NCBI GenBank assembly: GCA_963805605.1
Contig: CAWDUX010000003.1
Location: forward strand, 682,001 to 746,000
Direction of reading: 5' to 3'
DNA: 64,000 bases
Source of the DNA: Actinocatenispora sp963805605
GTDB taxonomy: Bacteria > Actinomycetota > Actinomycetes > Mycobacteriales > Micromonosporaceae
The translations under genes and the position numbers were made by a program. Each line of letters starts with the position of its first letter. Position 1 is the stretch's first letter. The notes beneath the pieces are model-generated. The model made no database searches. It worked only from the letters and a program-made list of their open reading frames with translations, and was not told the origin of the DNA. This document shows, in pieces, positions 34,160-42,975 of the stretch.

Positions 34160-34683
34160 GTTCTCCGTTCCTGCTGTCCGGTACCCGCCCGTGCCCGGGT
34201 GGGGACGCATCCCTGTCCGTTGAGCAGTTCACCCACCACCGCGACCGCCTGGGGCACGGCAGCCGCCACCGGCGCGCTCAGCCCGATCCGCTCGCCGAGA
34301 TCAGCCGGTTCACAGCCCACCAACAACACCTGTCCCGGCACGCCACCCAGGGTGCGCAGCAGCGCCAGTACCGCGTCGGGCTGCATTCCGTGCGCATCCA
34401 CCGATGTGCTGCCGGTCGGCTCGTCCGGGTCGATCTCCAGCACATGGACGGTTCCGGGTGCGGCCCCCCGCGACACCGTGTCCACCAGGATCGTGGTGTG
34501 GTAAGCGGCCAGCAGGTCGTAGGCCAGGTGCATGCCACTGGTGCCGTAGTCACCGACCTCCACCCCGTCGGGCATGGGCAGTTCCCGCAGCCGGTGGGCC
34601 ACCTCCACGCCGAAGCCGTCATCGCCGCGGAATATGTTGCCGATCCCGGCGACCAGGGTCCGGGGTGCGGGTAGGTCCATCAT
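34156..34683 (-). CDS. hydrogenase maturation protease
   Basis: 175 aa, HyaD/HybD family. The nickel-sensing acidic residue lies in AGIGNIFRGDDGFGVEVA. The second conserved Asp is in ILVDTVSRGAAPG, and the His region is SVDAHGMQPDAVLAL. It cleaves the C-terminal peptide of the large subunit after nickel insertion; the large subunit here does end in a cleavable tail. The start is ATG 34683 or 34680, overlapping the upstream stop. Confidence 0.92.
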   Translation of the reverse strand: MMDLPAPRTLVAGIGNIFRGDDGFGVEVAHRLRELPMPDGVEVGDYGTSGMHLAYDLLAAYHTTILVDTVSRGAAPGTVHVLEIDPDEPTGSTSVDAHGMQPDAVLALLRTLGGVPGQVLLVGCEPADLGERIGLSAPVAAAVPQAVAVVGELLNGQGCVPTRARAGTGQQERRT

Positions 34684-36128
34684 GTCTGCGCCCCAGCCCG
34701 GTCGGGCAGTGGCAGCACCTCGTCCAGACCGAAGTAGCGGTACCGGCCATGGGCGGCCTGAAGATCTGCGGCCGGATCACCGTCCAGGGTGACCGCTACA
34801 TGGCAATTACCGTCCACATCGGACAGCACGGCCTGCACGGTGGCGTCCATCCCGTCCAGGAACATGTCCTGGGCATCGGCACCGGGCCGGGGCCGCAGCC
34901 TGACCCGGCCTCCTCGCGTCACCTCGGTCCCGTTCACCAGGACGCTGTCCGTCTCCGGGTCGACCGAGCTGTCCGCGGCCGGATCCCACCACGGCTGCGC
35001 CTCCCAGGGCGGTGCCTCCCAGGGTGTGGCGAGCGCCTGGTCCTTCGACGCCGCTGCGCCGGTCACATCCCGCAGGTAGCGCACCGTGCCGTGCAGGCGG
35101 TCCAGCAGCTCCGGCGGCATGCCGTCCACTGCGTCCAGCAGTTGCGCGGCCCGCGGGTCGGTGGCACGTACCTCACGCTTCTCGGCCTCGGTCAGCGCCA
35201 TCGTGCGCAGTGTCAGGATCTCGTCGATCTCGGTTCCGTCGTAGAGCGCGGTCGGGCTCTCCGCAGCCACCGAGGGATGGTCGTAGAGGATGATCGGCGA
35301 TGACAGCATCACCTCGCGACCGTCCTCCGCACCGACCAGTACCGGCCAGGTGCGTTCGTTGACACATGCGGCAGCTGCGGATGCAGCCCACTGCGGTGGA
35401 TCGGTCAGCGACAGGAAGCCACCACCCGACAGCGCGAGCAGAGTGTGCGCCGAAATCATCGAATGGCGCAGCGCCAGTGGCCGACTCGGCGTCTCCAACC
35501 GCGGATCGGTGGTGTTGCGCACCTCGATACACAGCCGCATCCCACCGTAGGGCCCGGCCAGTGGCTGGGCTTCGACGAGCACTTCACCCCGCAGCGGCCA
35601 CCGACGACGCAGCAAAGACGCGACCTCGCGGCCCGAACCATCCACCACCGCTTCGGATTCCTCGGCGCCGGGAACGGTGAAGGACACCGTGCATGGGCAC
35701 GCGAGCGCGTCGCCCACCGGCACCGACACGTCGACATGTGCCGCCACGGCCTCATCCCAGGACCGGACCGCCTCGCCATCCACCAGCAGTGCGGCTACCG
35801 GCTCGGTACGGCCCCCGGCCGACACGAGTACGGTGCGCGCCTGCAGGTGCAGGAACCGTAGCCGGATCCGCAGCACCGCGTCATGGGTGGGCTCGGCGAG
35901 ACACTCGGTACGCGACGAGGCGTACTCGCCGCGGTCCTTGTCGGTGAGCGACACGGGCACCAGTACGCCGAACTGCCAACGAATCTGGTTCTTGTCCGCG
36001 GAGGCCCGGTAGGGGTAGAGCAGGTAGCCCTCGTAGAGAACCGCGTCGGCCACCTCATGTACCCGACGCATCCCGGCACCGTCCCAGAACTGCTCGTCGG
36101 TTGCAGGTATCCCATCCGTTGCGCTCAC
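34680..36128 (-). CDS. hydrogenase-cluster protein of unknown function, 482 aa
   Basis: 482 aa from the GTG at 36128, which overlaps the upstream stop (GTGA). No signal peptide or membrane segment. The amino-terminal half includes YEGYLLYPYRASADKNQIRW and FGVLVPVSL; the middle has HSMISAHTLLALSGGGFLSL; the C-terminal third contains a Trp/Pro-rich linker (PPWEAQPWWDP). The closing segment looks like a small beta-domain (RVRLRPRPGADAQDMFLDG). I do not recognise a named domain. Genes of this size occur beside DUF6084 and DUF5947 in actinobacterial hydrogenase operons, so an assembly or electron-transfer role is likely but unproved. Confidence 0.8.
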   Translation of the reverse strand: MSATDGIPATDEQFWDGAGMRRVHEVADAVLYEGYLLYPYRASADKNQIRWQFGVLVPVSLTDKDRGEYASSRTECLAEPTHDAVLRIRLRFLHLQARTVLVSAGGRTEPVAALLVDGEAVRSWDEAVAAHVDVSVPVGDALACPCTVSFTVPGAEESEAVVDGSGREVASLLRRRWPLRGEVLVEAQPLAGPYGGMRLCIEVRNTTDPRLETPSRPLALRHSMISAHTLLALSGGGFLSLTDPPQWAASAAAACVNERTWPVLVGAEDGREVMLSSPIILYDHPSVAAESPTALYDGTEIDEILTLRTMALTEAEKREVRATDPRAAQLLDAVDGMPPELLDRLHGTVRYLRDVTGAAASKDQALATPWEAPPWEAQPWWDPAADSSVDPETDSVLVNGTEVTRGGRVRLRPRPGADAQDMFLDGMDATVQAVLSDVDGNCHVAVTLDGDPAADLQAAHGRYRYFGLDEVLPLPDRAGAQT

Positions 36129-36769
36129 CGACTGCCTACCTTCCGCTCGCCGGACATCAACGCACCAACGGTGTCGTCCCAGGTGGCGATGGCGTGTGCG
36201 CTCTTGTAGCGGAGCAGTTCGTCGATGGTGTCGCGTCGTAACCTGATCCATCCGGAGTCCGGGAAGTGCACATTCATCGCCGCGCGCCAGACAGCCACCG
36301 GCAGTGCGCATGCCGCCTCGGCATGCCACGGCACCTGCTCGACCCAGAAGCCGCGGCTCCCCTTGCCGAATACCGTGCCGCTGAACAACAGCAGCAGCGG
36401 CACATCACTGCCCGTCAGCGCGTGGAAGTAGCTGCCGGTCGCGACCTCCAGGTCGTAGCTGCATGCCACCGGTACATCGACCTCGGTGCTGCCGGTGAAA
36501 CTGGGCACCAGCACCGACACTGTGCTCAGCTGCATCGGTTTGAGGGTGTCGGCCCAACGAGACCGCGCGCCGAACAGGTTGACCAGCAGCTCGGCCTCCG
36601 TCTCGGAGTAGCTCCGGCGCTGCGGCTCGATCCGGATCTGGCAGCGCAGCGCAACGGCGTGCACGCTGGCACCGTCCGGCTCGGTGATCCGTAGCCGCAA
36701 GACCATGGTGGGCGCGGCGCTGTAGCGTTCCGCACGTACACCCAGACATTCGAAACCGAGTTCAGGCAC
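36125..36769 (-). CDS. hydrogenase-associated DUF6084-like protein
   Basis: About 214 aa if read from the GTG at 36769 (V-P-E-L-G-F-E-C-L-G), which overlaps the end of the DUF5947 gene by 8 bp. A GTG at 36784 is an alternative. Recognised blocks: VLRLRITEPDGASVHAVAL, YFHALTGSDVPLLLLFSGTV and WRAAMNVHFPDSGWIRLRRD. No catalytic motif is visible. The family is restricted, as far as I recall, to actinobacterial-type hydrogenase clusters. Its large hydrophobic-core beta content suggests a binding or assembly factor. Confidence 0.82.
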   Translation of the reverse strand: MPELGFECLGVRAERYSAAPTMVLRLRITEPDGASVHAVALRCQIRIEPQRRSYSETEAELLVNLFGARSRWADTLKPMQLSTVSVLVPSFTGSTEVDVPVACSYDLEVATGSYFHALTGSDVPLLLLFSGTVFGKGSRGFWVEQVPWHAEAACALPVAVWRAAMNVHFPDSGWIRLRRDTIDELLRYKSAHAIATWDDTVGALMSGERKVGSR

Positions 36770-37379
36770 CGTCCACCCACTCACTCCGGTCCCGGAGTCC
36801 GGCAAAGAAGTCCTCGATTGCCTGCCACGTCTGGCTTCCGCCGTCAAACCCCTTCCAGTAGGTCCGCACCAGGCCGACCAACCGGTAGCACACGTCCACT
36901 GGGATCAGGAAGCATTCGAAGCGTTCCGTGAGTTTCCGGACCAGCAACGCCTCGGTGTCCTCTGCTGGAACGGCGCCGACCGGACTGTCCCGCAGAACCT
37001 CGGCCCAGGCTTCAATGGACAACAGCGACTCGGTCGCACCGGCAGGTCCCGGATAGAACGCGGTGGTGCGGTGGCTGATCGAGTTGGTCAGGAAGAACGC
37101 GGTCCGGACCGGGATAGCGACCGAATCCCATAGCCGTGCGCCGCCAGCGAACGCCGGCGTGTAGCGGTACCGGTCCGGTACCGCCCGATGCTGCCCGTGG
37201 CCAGCACCGGGCTGAGTGAACAGCAAGTAGCAGGCCCGACATGCGCATTCCAGTGCCCTGGTCCGGGTGTCCACCACGTGTGGATGTTCCTCACCGACCG
37301 GTTCGCCGCACAGTTCACAGACCGGGCTCTCGGCTGGCCGGTCCGGTGGAAGCCGGAATCGGCGCAGGCCCGTGGTCAC
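36762..37379 (-). CDS. hydrogenase-associated DUF5947-like Cys-motif protein
   Basis: 205 aa, GTG overlapping the previous stop (GTGA). An amino-terminal zinc- or iron-binding ribbon has CELCGEP followed by ECACRACYLLFTQPG, with five Cys. Then come RYRYTPAFAGGARLWDSVAI, PVRTAFFLTNS and FYPGPAGATESLL. The C-terminal part has VCYRLVGLVRTYWKGFDGG. This matches DUF5947 proteins of hydrogenase operons. The Cys set could carry an iron-sulfur cluster and act in electron transfer from the hydrogenase, or merely be structural zinc; sequence does not decide. Confidence 0.82.
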   Translation of the reverse strand: MTTGLRRFRLPPDRPAESPVCELCGEPVGEEHPHVVDTRTRALECACRACYLLFTQPGAGHGQHRAVPDRYRYTPAFAGGARLWDSVAIPVRTAFFLTNSISHRTTAFYPGPAGATESLLSIEAWAEVLRDSPVGAVPAEDTEALLVRKLTERFECFLIPVDVCYRLVGLVRTYWKGFDGGSQTWQAIEDFFAGLRDRSEWVDGA

Positions 37380-37948
37380 CGGCCCACCGAACCGGGGACG
37401 GTGATCGCGCGGTCACCGGTATCGGTGAGCAGCGGTAGCAGCCTGCGGCCGGCCGTCAGTTCCGGCGGTGGCGCTGCGACCCCGTCCATCTCCAGTCCGG
37501 TGATCTCCGGGGCCAGGTCGTTGAGCGCTGCTTCGACCACCCGTCGCAGGTTGGCCGTAGTGGACGGACAGCCGTGCGCAGAGTCGGGCATCCGCAGCGA
37601 CACCACCGTGTCCCGGATCTCCAGCAGCTGGACCGCGCCGATGCGTGACCTCAGCGATTCCAGCGCGGCATGCACCCGTTCGGCGGTGCTGGCTGGATGC
37701 AGGTCGTGCAGCACCAGCAGAGCCCGTACCAGTGGGTCCTCGGCCAGCCGGGAGATCAGTGCCTGGCCACCCTCCACACCGGACAACAGGGCCAGGATCC
37801 TGCCCAGGCCGTCGCCATAGAACTCCACCAGACAGCGCACCAGTTCCTCGGCCGTACGGTGCACAGCGGGTTCAGCGAGCTGTTCCAGTTCGGTCAGCAG
37901 GCCGTCCACCCGGGCGCCGACCGTACGCACGTCCATTGCCCTGCTCAT
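37376..37948 (-). CDS. NifU-like protein downstream of hydrogenase large subunit
   Basis: About 190 aa from ATG 37948; ATG 37936 is possible. The segment VVSLRMPDSAHGCPSTTANL with RRVVEAALNDLAPEITGLEM resembles the C-terminal domain of NifU, but only one Cys of the usual C-x2-C is present. The first ~90 residues are helical. In mycobacteria the gene after hhyL encodes a predicted iron-sulfur protein (HhyE) needed for activity; this gene has the same place. Here the protein stops after the NifU-like part and DUF5947 follows as a separate Cys-rich protein. An assembly or electron-relay role is inferred. Confidence 0.75.
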   Translation of the reverse strand: MSRAMDVRTVGARVDGLLTELEQLAEPAVHRTAEELVRCLVEFYGDGLGRILALLSGVEGGQALISRLAEDPLVRALLVLHDLHPASTAERVHAALESLRSRIGAVQLLEIRDTVVSLRMPDSAHGCPSTTANLRRVVEAALNDLAPEITGLEMDGVAAPPPELTAGRRLLPLLTDTGDRAITVPGSVGR

Positions 37949-37997
37949 CGCCGGGCCCCGTCCACGGTGGCTTGCGGACAGCACGTCATCGTGCCGG

Positions 37998-39806
37998 TCA
38001 CGGCGCCGTCGGGGTGCCACCGAAGGCGTGCGGTGTGTGTGTCTGCCGCACGGTCTTGCCCCCGCCGACATACATGTGCACGCCGCAGGGCAGGCACGGG
38101 TCGAAGCTTCGTACCGCGCGCATGATGTCGATCCCCTTGAAGTTCTCCTTCGAGTTCTCCTCGAAGATCGGGGTGTTCTGCACCGCGTCCTCGTACGGGC
38201 CAGGGGTTCCGTAGGAGTCCCGGACGCTGCCGTTCCAGGGCGTCGGCGGGTACGGATGGTAGTTGGCGATCTTGCCGTCCCGGATCACCATGTGGTGCGA
38301 CAGCACACCGCGCACCGCTTCGGTGAAGCCGACGCCGGCGCCTTCGGTCGGTACCTCGAACGGCTCCCAGGTCTTTGTGTGACCGGCCCGGACCTCGGCG
38401 AGTCCCTTCTCCACGAAGTGCAGCGCCGCGGCGGCGCAGTAGGCCTGGAAGTAGGTGCGAGCCCGGTTGCGTTCCAGCGCGTTGCTCCACTGTGGAATCT
38501 TCCACTCGAACGTCTTCTCCGGCAGAGTTGCGCTCTTCGGCAGGTTGATGACCACGCTGCGTCCGGTGGCCTTGACGTAACCGCCGATGTCCACCAGACC
38601 CGACAGAGCCGTGGACCACAACCGGGCGAGCGGTCCACCACCGGTGTCCAGGGCCAGGTGCGAGGTGCCGTCGAACCAGCGCGGTGACATCACCCAGGAG
38701 TACTTGTCGTCGAAGTCGCGCTTCTGTGGCCGAGGAATGGTGTGCTGATTCCAGGGGTGTCGGCGGTCCACCGGGTTGCCGAGCGGATCGCGGGTCACGA
38801 ACATCTCCTGGTCCTCCCAGTCCTCGTAGAACGAGGAACCGAGCAGGATCCGGATACCCAGGTTGATGTCGACCAGATCGTTGGTGACGAGCTTGCCGTC
38901 CACCACCACACCAGGGGTGACGAACATCCGCCGGCCCCAGTCCGACATGTTCTGGTACTTGAAGTCGCAGTACTCCGGGTTGTTGAGACTGCCCCAGCAA
39001 CCCAGCAGCACCCGCCGCTGGCCGACCTTCTCGTAGCCGGGCAGCGCCTGGTACATGAAGTCGAACAGGTCGTCATGCATCGGGACGCAGCGCTTCATGA
39101 ACTCCACGTAGCGCATCAGTCGGGTGAGGTAGTCGGTGAACAGTTGCACCGTGGCCACGGTGCCGACCCCGCCCGGGTACAGCGTGGACGGGTGCACGTG
39201 ACGCCCCTCCATCAGACAGAACATCTCCCGGGTACTGCGGCTGACCTGCAGTGCCTCCCGGTAGAAGTCACCTTCCAGCGGGTTGAGCGAACGCATGATG
39301 TCGCCGATGGTCTTGTACCCGTGATCCGCCGCGTGCGGAGACTCCGTGTGATTGGCCTGTTCGAGCACACCGGGATTGGTCTCGCGGACCATCTTTTCGC
39401 AGTAGTCGACGCCGACCAGGTTCTCCTGGAAGATGTTGTGGTCGAACATGTACTCGGCGGCCTCGCCGAGGTTGATGATCCACTCGGCCAGATGCGGCGG
39501 ACGGACCCCGTAGGTCATGTTCTGCGCGTACACCGAGCAGGTCGCGTGGTTGTCACCGCAGATTCCGCAGATCCGACTGGTGATGAAGTGCGCGTCGCGG
39601 GGATCCTTGCCCTTCATGAAGATGCTGTACCCGCGGAAGATCGAGGACGTGCTGTAGCACTCCACGACCTCCTTGGCGGCCCAATCGATCTTCGTGTAGA
39701 TACCCAGGCTGCCGACGATCCGAGTGATCGGGTCCCAGGACATCTCGACCAGGTTGCTACCGGAACGCTTGCTGGCACCAGTCTTGCGTGGTGCTGTGGT
39801 GGTCAT
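37998..39806 (-). CDS. hhyL: [NiFe]-hydrogenase large subunit, group 1h-like
   Basis: 602 aa, ATG. Nickel-iron ligands: SRICGICGDNHATCSVYAQN (two Cys and His, L1 motif) and FDPCLPCGVH near the C terminus (L2 motif). About 25 residues follow the last His and would be removed by the maturation protease. The L1 context and the DUF5947/DUF6084/DUF6390 neighbours fit the actinobacterial high-affinity, oxygen-tolerant group 1h (formerly group 5) enzymes that oxidise atmospheric H2. The gene is 40 bp downstream of the small subunit. Confidence 0.95.
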   Translation of the reverse strand: MTTTAPRKTGASKRSGSNLVEMSWDPITRIVGSLGIYTKIDWAAKEVVECYSTSSIFRGYSIFMKGKDPRDAHFITSRICGICGDNHATCSVYAQNMTYGVRPPHLAEWIINLGEAAEYMFDHNIFQENLVGVDYCEKMVRETNPGVLEQANHTESPHAADHGYKTIGDIMRSLNPLEGDFYREALQVSRSTREMFCLMEGRHVHPSTLYPGGVGTVATVQLFTDYLTRLMRYVEFMKRCVPMHDDLFDFMYQALPGYEKVGQRRVLLGCWGSLNNPEYCDFKYQNMSDWGRRMFVTPGVVVDGKLVTNDLVDINLGIRILLGSSFYEDWEDQEMFVTRDPLGNPVDRRHPWNQHTIPRPQKRDFDDKYSWVMSPRWFDGTSHLALDTGGGPLARLWSTALSGLVDIGGYVKATGRSVVINLPKSATLPEKTFEWKIPQWSNALERNRARTYFQAYCAAAALHFVEKGLAEVRAGHTKTWEPFEVPTEGAGVGFTEAVRGVLSHHMVIRDGKIANYHPYPPTPWNGSVRDSYGTPGPYEDAVQNTPIFEENSKENFKGIDIMRAVRSFDPCLPCGVHMYVGGGKTVRQTHTPHAFGGTPTAP

Positions 39807-39846
39807 CGGTTGACGCCTCTCCCTCGACGAACTGCCCGGTCTGGAC

Positions 39847-40911
<1,065 letters not shown>

Positions 40912-41518
40912 GGACCGTCACCTCGGTCTCGTGTGCAGCCGGTTGTGGCGTGGTCCCCCGCTGGACCGTCCGCTCCCGGACAGCCACAACAGGACCGCAA
41001 CGCAGTGCGACGGTGCGGACCTCGTCCGTACGGCGCGAGAACGCACGGGAGGACCACACCATCACATAGCGAACGGGCGCATTCACGCTACGTCCGGTAA
41101 GCGGCGACCCGCAGGGAAACGGGAAACTTGTCACATCCGCGGCGGCCTCGCCGGACCGGCGCCAGGAAGCGCCGACCACCAGGGGTTCTTGGGCGTGCGG
41201 AATATGCACCAGAGGTGGTGATCCCACGCACCCCGCACAGTCAGCCCAGAATGCCTCATGACTCGAACCGCCGCGCATCTACCGCGGCGAGGCCGGTGCG
41301 CACCAGCGCAGCGATCGGTCGAAGGTTTCGCCGGGGACAGCCCGGGCATGTGACCGGTGCCCGGCCATGCCATGGCCTGCTGCAGCACGCCATCGGAGTG
41401 CGGGCCGGCTCCGTCGGCGCGGGTAACGACACTGCTACCGAGCCCGCGCCGACGGGGCCTGCGACACAGTGCGCGCAAGGATCCCCGGACTGTTCACCCG
41501 GGCCGGCCGGAAGGACGA
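40912..41518. other. upstream region of the hydrogenase operon, no confident gene
   Basis: About 600 bp. It should hold the hydrogenase promoter, but no clear -35/-10 pair was found. GTTGTGGC (40942-40949) and GCCACAAC (40983-40990) form an inverted repeat about 30 bp upstream of hhyS; this could be a leader hairpin or operator. Overlapping frames of about 115 codons exist near 41131-41603 but lack convincing starts and conserved character. Confidence 0.4.
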
Positions 41519-41710
41519 TCAGGAGCGCATTGCCGCGGTCCGCAGCATCGTTTCGGCAATCCGGCGAGGTATGCACGGGAAGCACTGACCGCAAGCCGCA
41601 CATCGGCTCTGATCGTCACAGGTGTGATGGGTCAGCAGATGCTCGGCGTTCTCCACGTCGGCATCGTTGGCCTCCACATCGGACAGCATTACCGACAGTG
41701 TGCTCTTCAT
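41519..41710 (-). CDS. small Cys-rich protein, 63 aa
   Basis: ATG at 41710 with GGGGAGGG 6-7 nt upstream. The amino-terminal half is acidic and helical (SDVEANDADVENAEHLLTHH). The C-terminal half carries five Cys in C-x6-C-x2-C-x2-C-x2-C (HTCDDQSRCAACGQCFPCIP), then a basic tail. This could bind zinc or an iron-sulfur cluster. Short actinomycete proteins with a comparable 'LLTH..C...C..C...PC' end are common and uncharacterised. It points towards the hydrogenase operon and may share its regulation. Real-gene status rests on the ribosome-binding site and the ordered Cys pattern. Confidence 0.6.
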   Translation of the reverse strand: MKSTLSVMLSDVEANDADVENAEHLLTHHTCDDQSRCAACGQCFPCIPRRIAETMLRTAAMRS

Positions 41711-42032
41711 CCTGGCCCTCCCCTGAGGCGACCACTTCCTGTCCGGCGCATACCCCGGACCGTTGGGATCATGCGTGACGGGGATTCCCGTCGCATCGAC
41801 ATGACGGCGGCGTTTCGCTCACGCCTGACGGTGATGTCGGTCCTGACATCCAGAACACCATCCGCCGACCATGAGGCGATGAGCCGGGCAGCGATACCCA
41901 GCGACACGGGTGGCCCCGCCGGGCAGGCTCGAAGCTGATCCGGCAACCGGCGATGCATCCGCCGAAGGCCGGCACACCAGGTAGCGTAATAGGTAACTAT
42001 GCGTCACCTGAGTAATGGGCCGGGGGAACACC
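41711..42032. other. divergent intergenic region before gvpO-like gene
   Basis: About 320 bp between the Cys-rich protein (minus) and the gvpO-like gene (plus). The last 60 bp are AT-richer (GTAGCGTAATAGGTAACTAT at 41981-42000), consistent with a promoter for the gvpO-like gene. No gene seen. Confidence 0.4.
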
Positions 42033-42359
42033 ATGGCCGAGCGGACGCCGAAACGTACGACCCGCCGGGCGACCTCGTCGGCATCCGGCGCCCGGGAACC
42101 GAAGTCGCCGGCGGTGCGGGCATCCCGACGAGCGATGGCGCAACTGACCGAGCTGGTGGGGCATGAGGCAGAGTCCGTCTCGATGGTCGCCGGCGACGAG
42201 GACGGCTGGCGCCTGCACATCGAGATCGTAGAGCTGGAAAGGGTTCCGCAGACGACCAGTGTACTGGCCGCCGGCGAGGTACAGGCCGATCGTTCCGGCA
42301 ATGTGCAGTCCTATCAGAGATTGCGTCGCTACACCCGCAACCAGGCGGGCGAGCTGTGA
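42033..42359 (+). CDS. gas vesicle protein GvpO-like
   Basis: 108 aa from ATG 42033, behind GGGGGAAC. The amino terminus is basic and Ser/Arg/Thr-rich. The C-terminal GvpO domain is recognisable: DGWRLHIEIVELERVPQTTS and SGNVQSYQRLRRYTRNQ. In streptomycetes gvpO opens the gas vesicle operon, before gvpA; its molecular role there is unclear. Here no gvpA, gvpF, gvpG, gvpJ, gvpL, gvpS or gvpK is present; the next two genes are gvpY- and gvpZ-like. The usual aromatic residue in 'VLAxYEV' is Gly here (VLAAGEV). Confidence 0.85.
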   Translation: MAERTPKRTTRRATSSASGAREPKSPAVRASRRAMAQLTELVGHEAESVSMVAGDEDGWRLHIEIVELERVPQTTSVLAAGEVQADRSGNVQSYQRLRRYTRNQAGEL

Positions 42360-42404
42360 GAACGCTCGCCGCTGGGCCAGGCAGGCTACGGAGGTGAGGC
42401 CGGG

Positions 42405-42953
42405 ATGAACACCGCAACCAAAGTCACCGTCGCGGTTGCTGGCGGGTACGTGCTCGGCCGGCGCCGTAAGGCCAGGATGGCCATCATCCTCGCCTCATGG
42501 CTGATCGGTAGACGGCTCAACCTCGACATCAAGCAACTCGGTCGGGATGCCGTCGAGCAGTTGGCCGCCAGTCCTGAGGTGGCCAAGCTGATCACCAGTC
42601 TGCGGGAGGGGCTCCTGCAGTCCGGCCGAGGCGCGGCCATGAGTGCCCTCAACCGGCAGATGGAGCAGCTGGCGGACCGGCTGCATGAACGGACCACCCT
42701 GCTGCAGAGCGGGGGACAGAAGCCGGAGCAGACCGGTGAGGAAGACGAGCAGCAGGCCGGTGAGGACGTGCAGCCCGACGACGAGGACACCGCGACCTCC
42801 GGTAAACGCCCCGCACCGCGCCGGACCACGAGGTCCGCGGCCAGCCGGAAGGCACCGCGAGGCCCCTCGGACTCCGGTACCGACGCTCAGGAGACCAAGC
42901 GCTCGTCCCGCTCATCCACCCGCAAGAGCACCACCCGGCGTCGGCGCGACTGA
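42405..42953 (+). CDS. GvpY-like protein
   Basis: 182 aa, ATG behind GAGGTGAGGCCGGG. The amino-terminal segment (VTVAVAGGYVLGRRRKARMA, then IILASWLIGRRL) is a weakly hydrophobic helix with Arg/Lys clusters, matching small proteins encoded in streptomycete gas vesicle loci. The middle is helical (SPEVAKLITSLREGLLQSGR). The C-terminal ~70 residues are low-complexity: first acidic (EQTGEEDEQQAGEDVQPDDE), then Ser/Arg/Lys-rich ending SSTRKSTTRRRRD. Such tails bind nucleic acid or other charged partners, but no function is known. Assignment to GvpY is from memory of the family and its neighbours. Confidence 0.65.
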   Translation: MNTATKVTVAVAGGYVLGRRRKARMAIILASWLIGRRLNLDIKQLGRDAVEQLAASPEVAKLITSLREGLLQSGRGAAMSALNRQMEQLADRLHERTTLLQSGGQKPEQTGEEDEQQAGEDVQPDDEDTATSGKRPAPRRTTRSAASRKAPRGPSDSGTDAQETKRSSRSSTRKSTTRRRRD

Positions 42954-42975
42954 CCGGCTGGAGAGGAGGAACGGT

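Noticed and set aside
41131..41603. Minus-strand frames of about 115 codons upstream of the hydrogenase operon
   Set aside because: They overlap one another and the Cys-rich small gene, lack ribosome-binding sites and show no domain.
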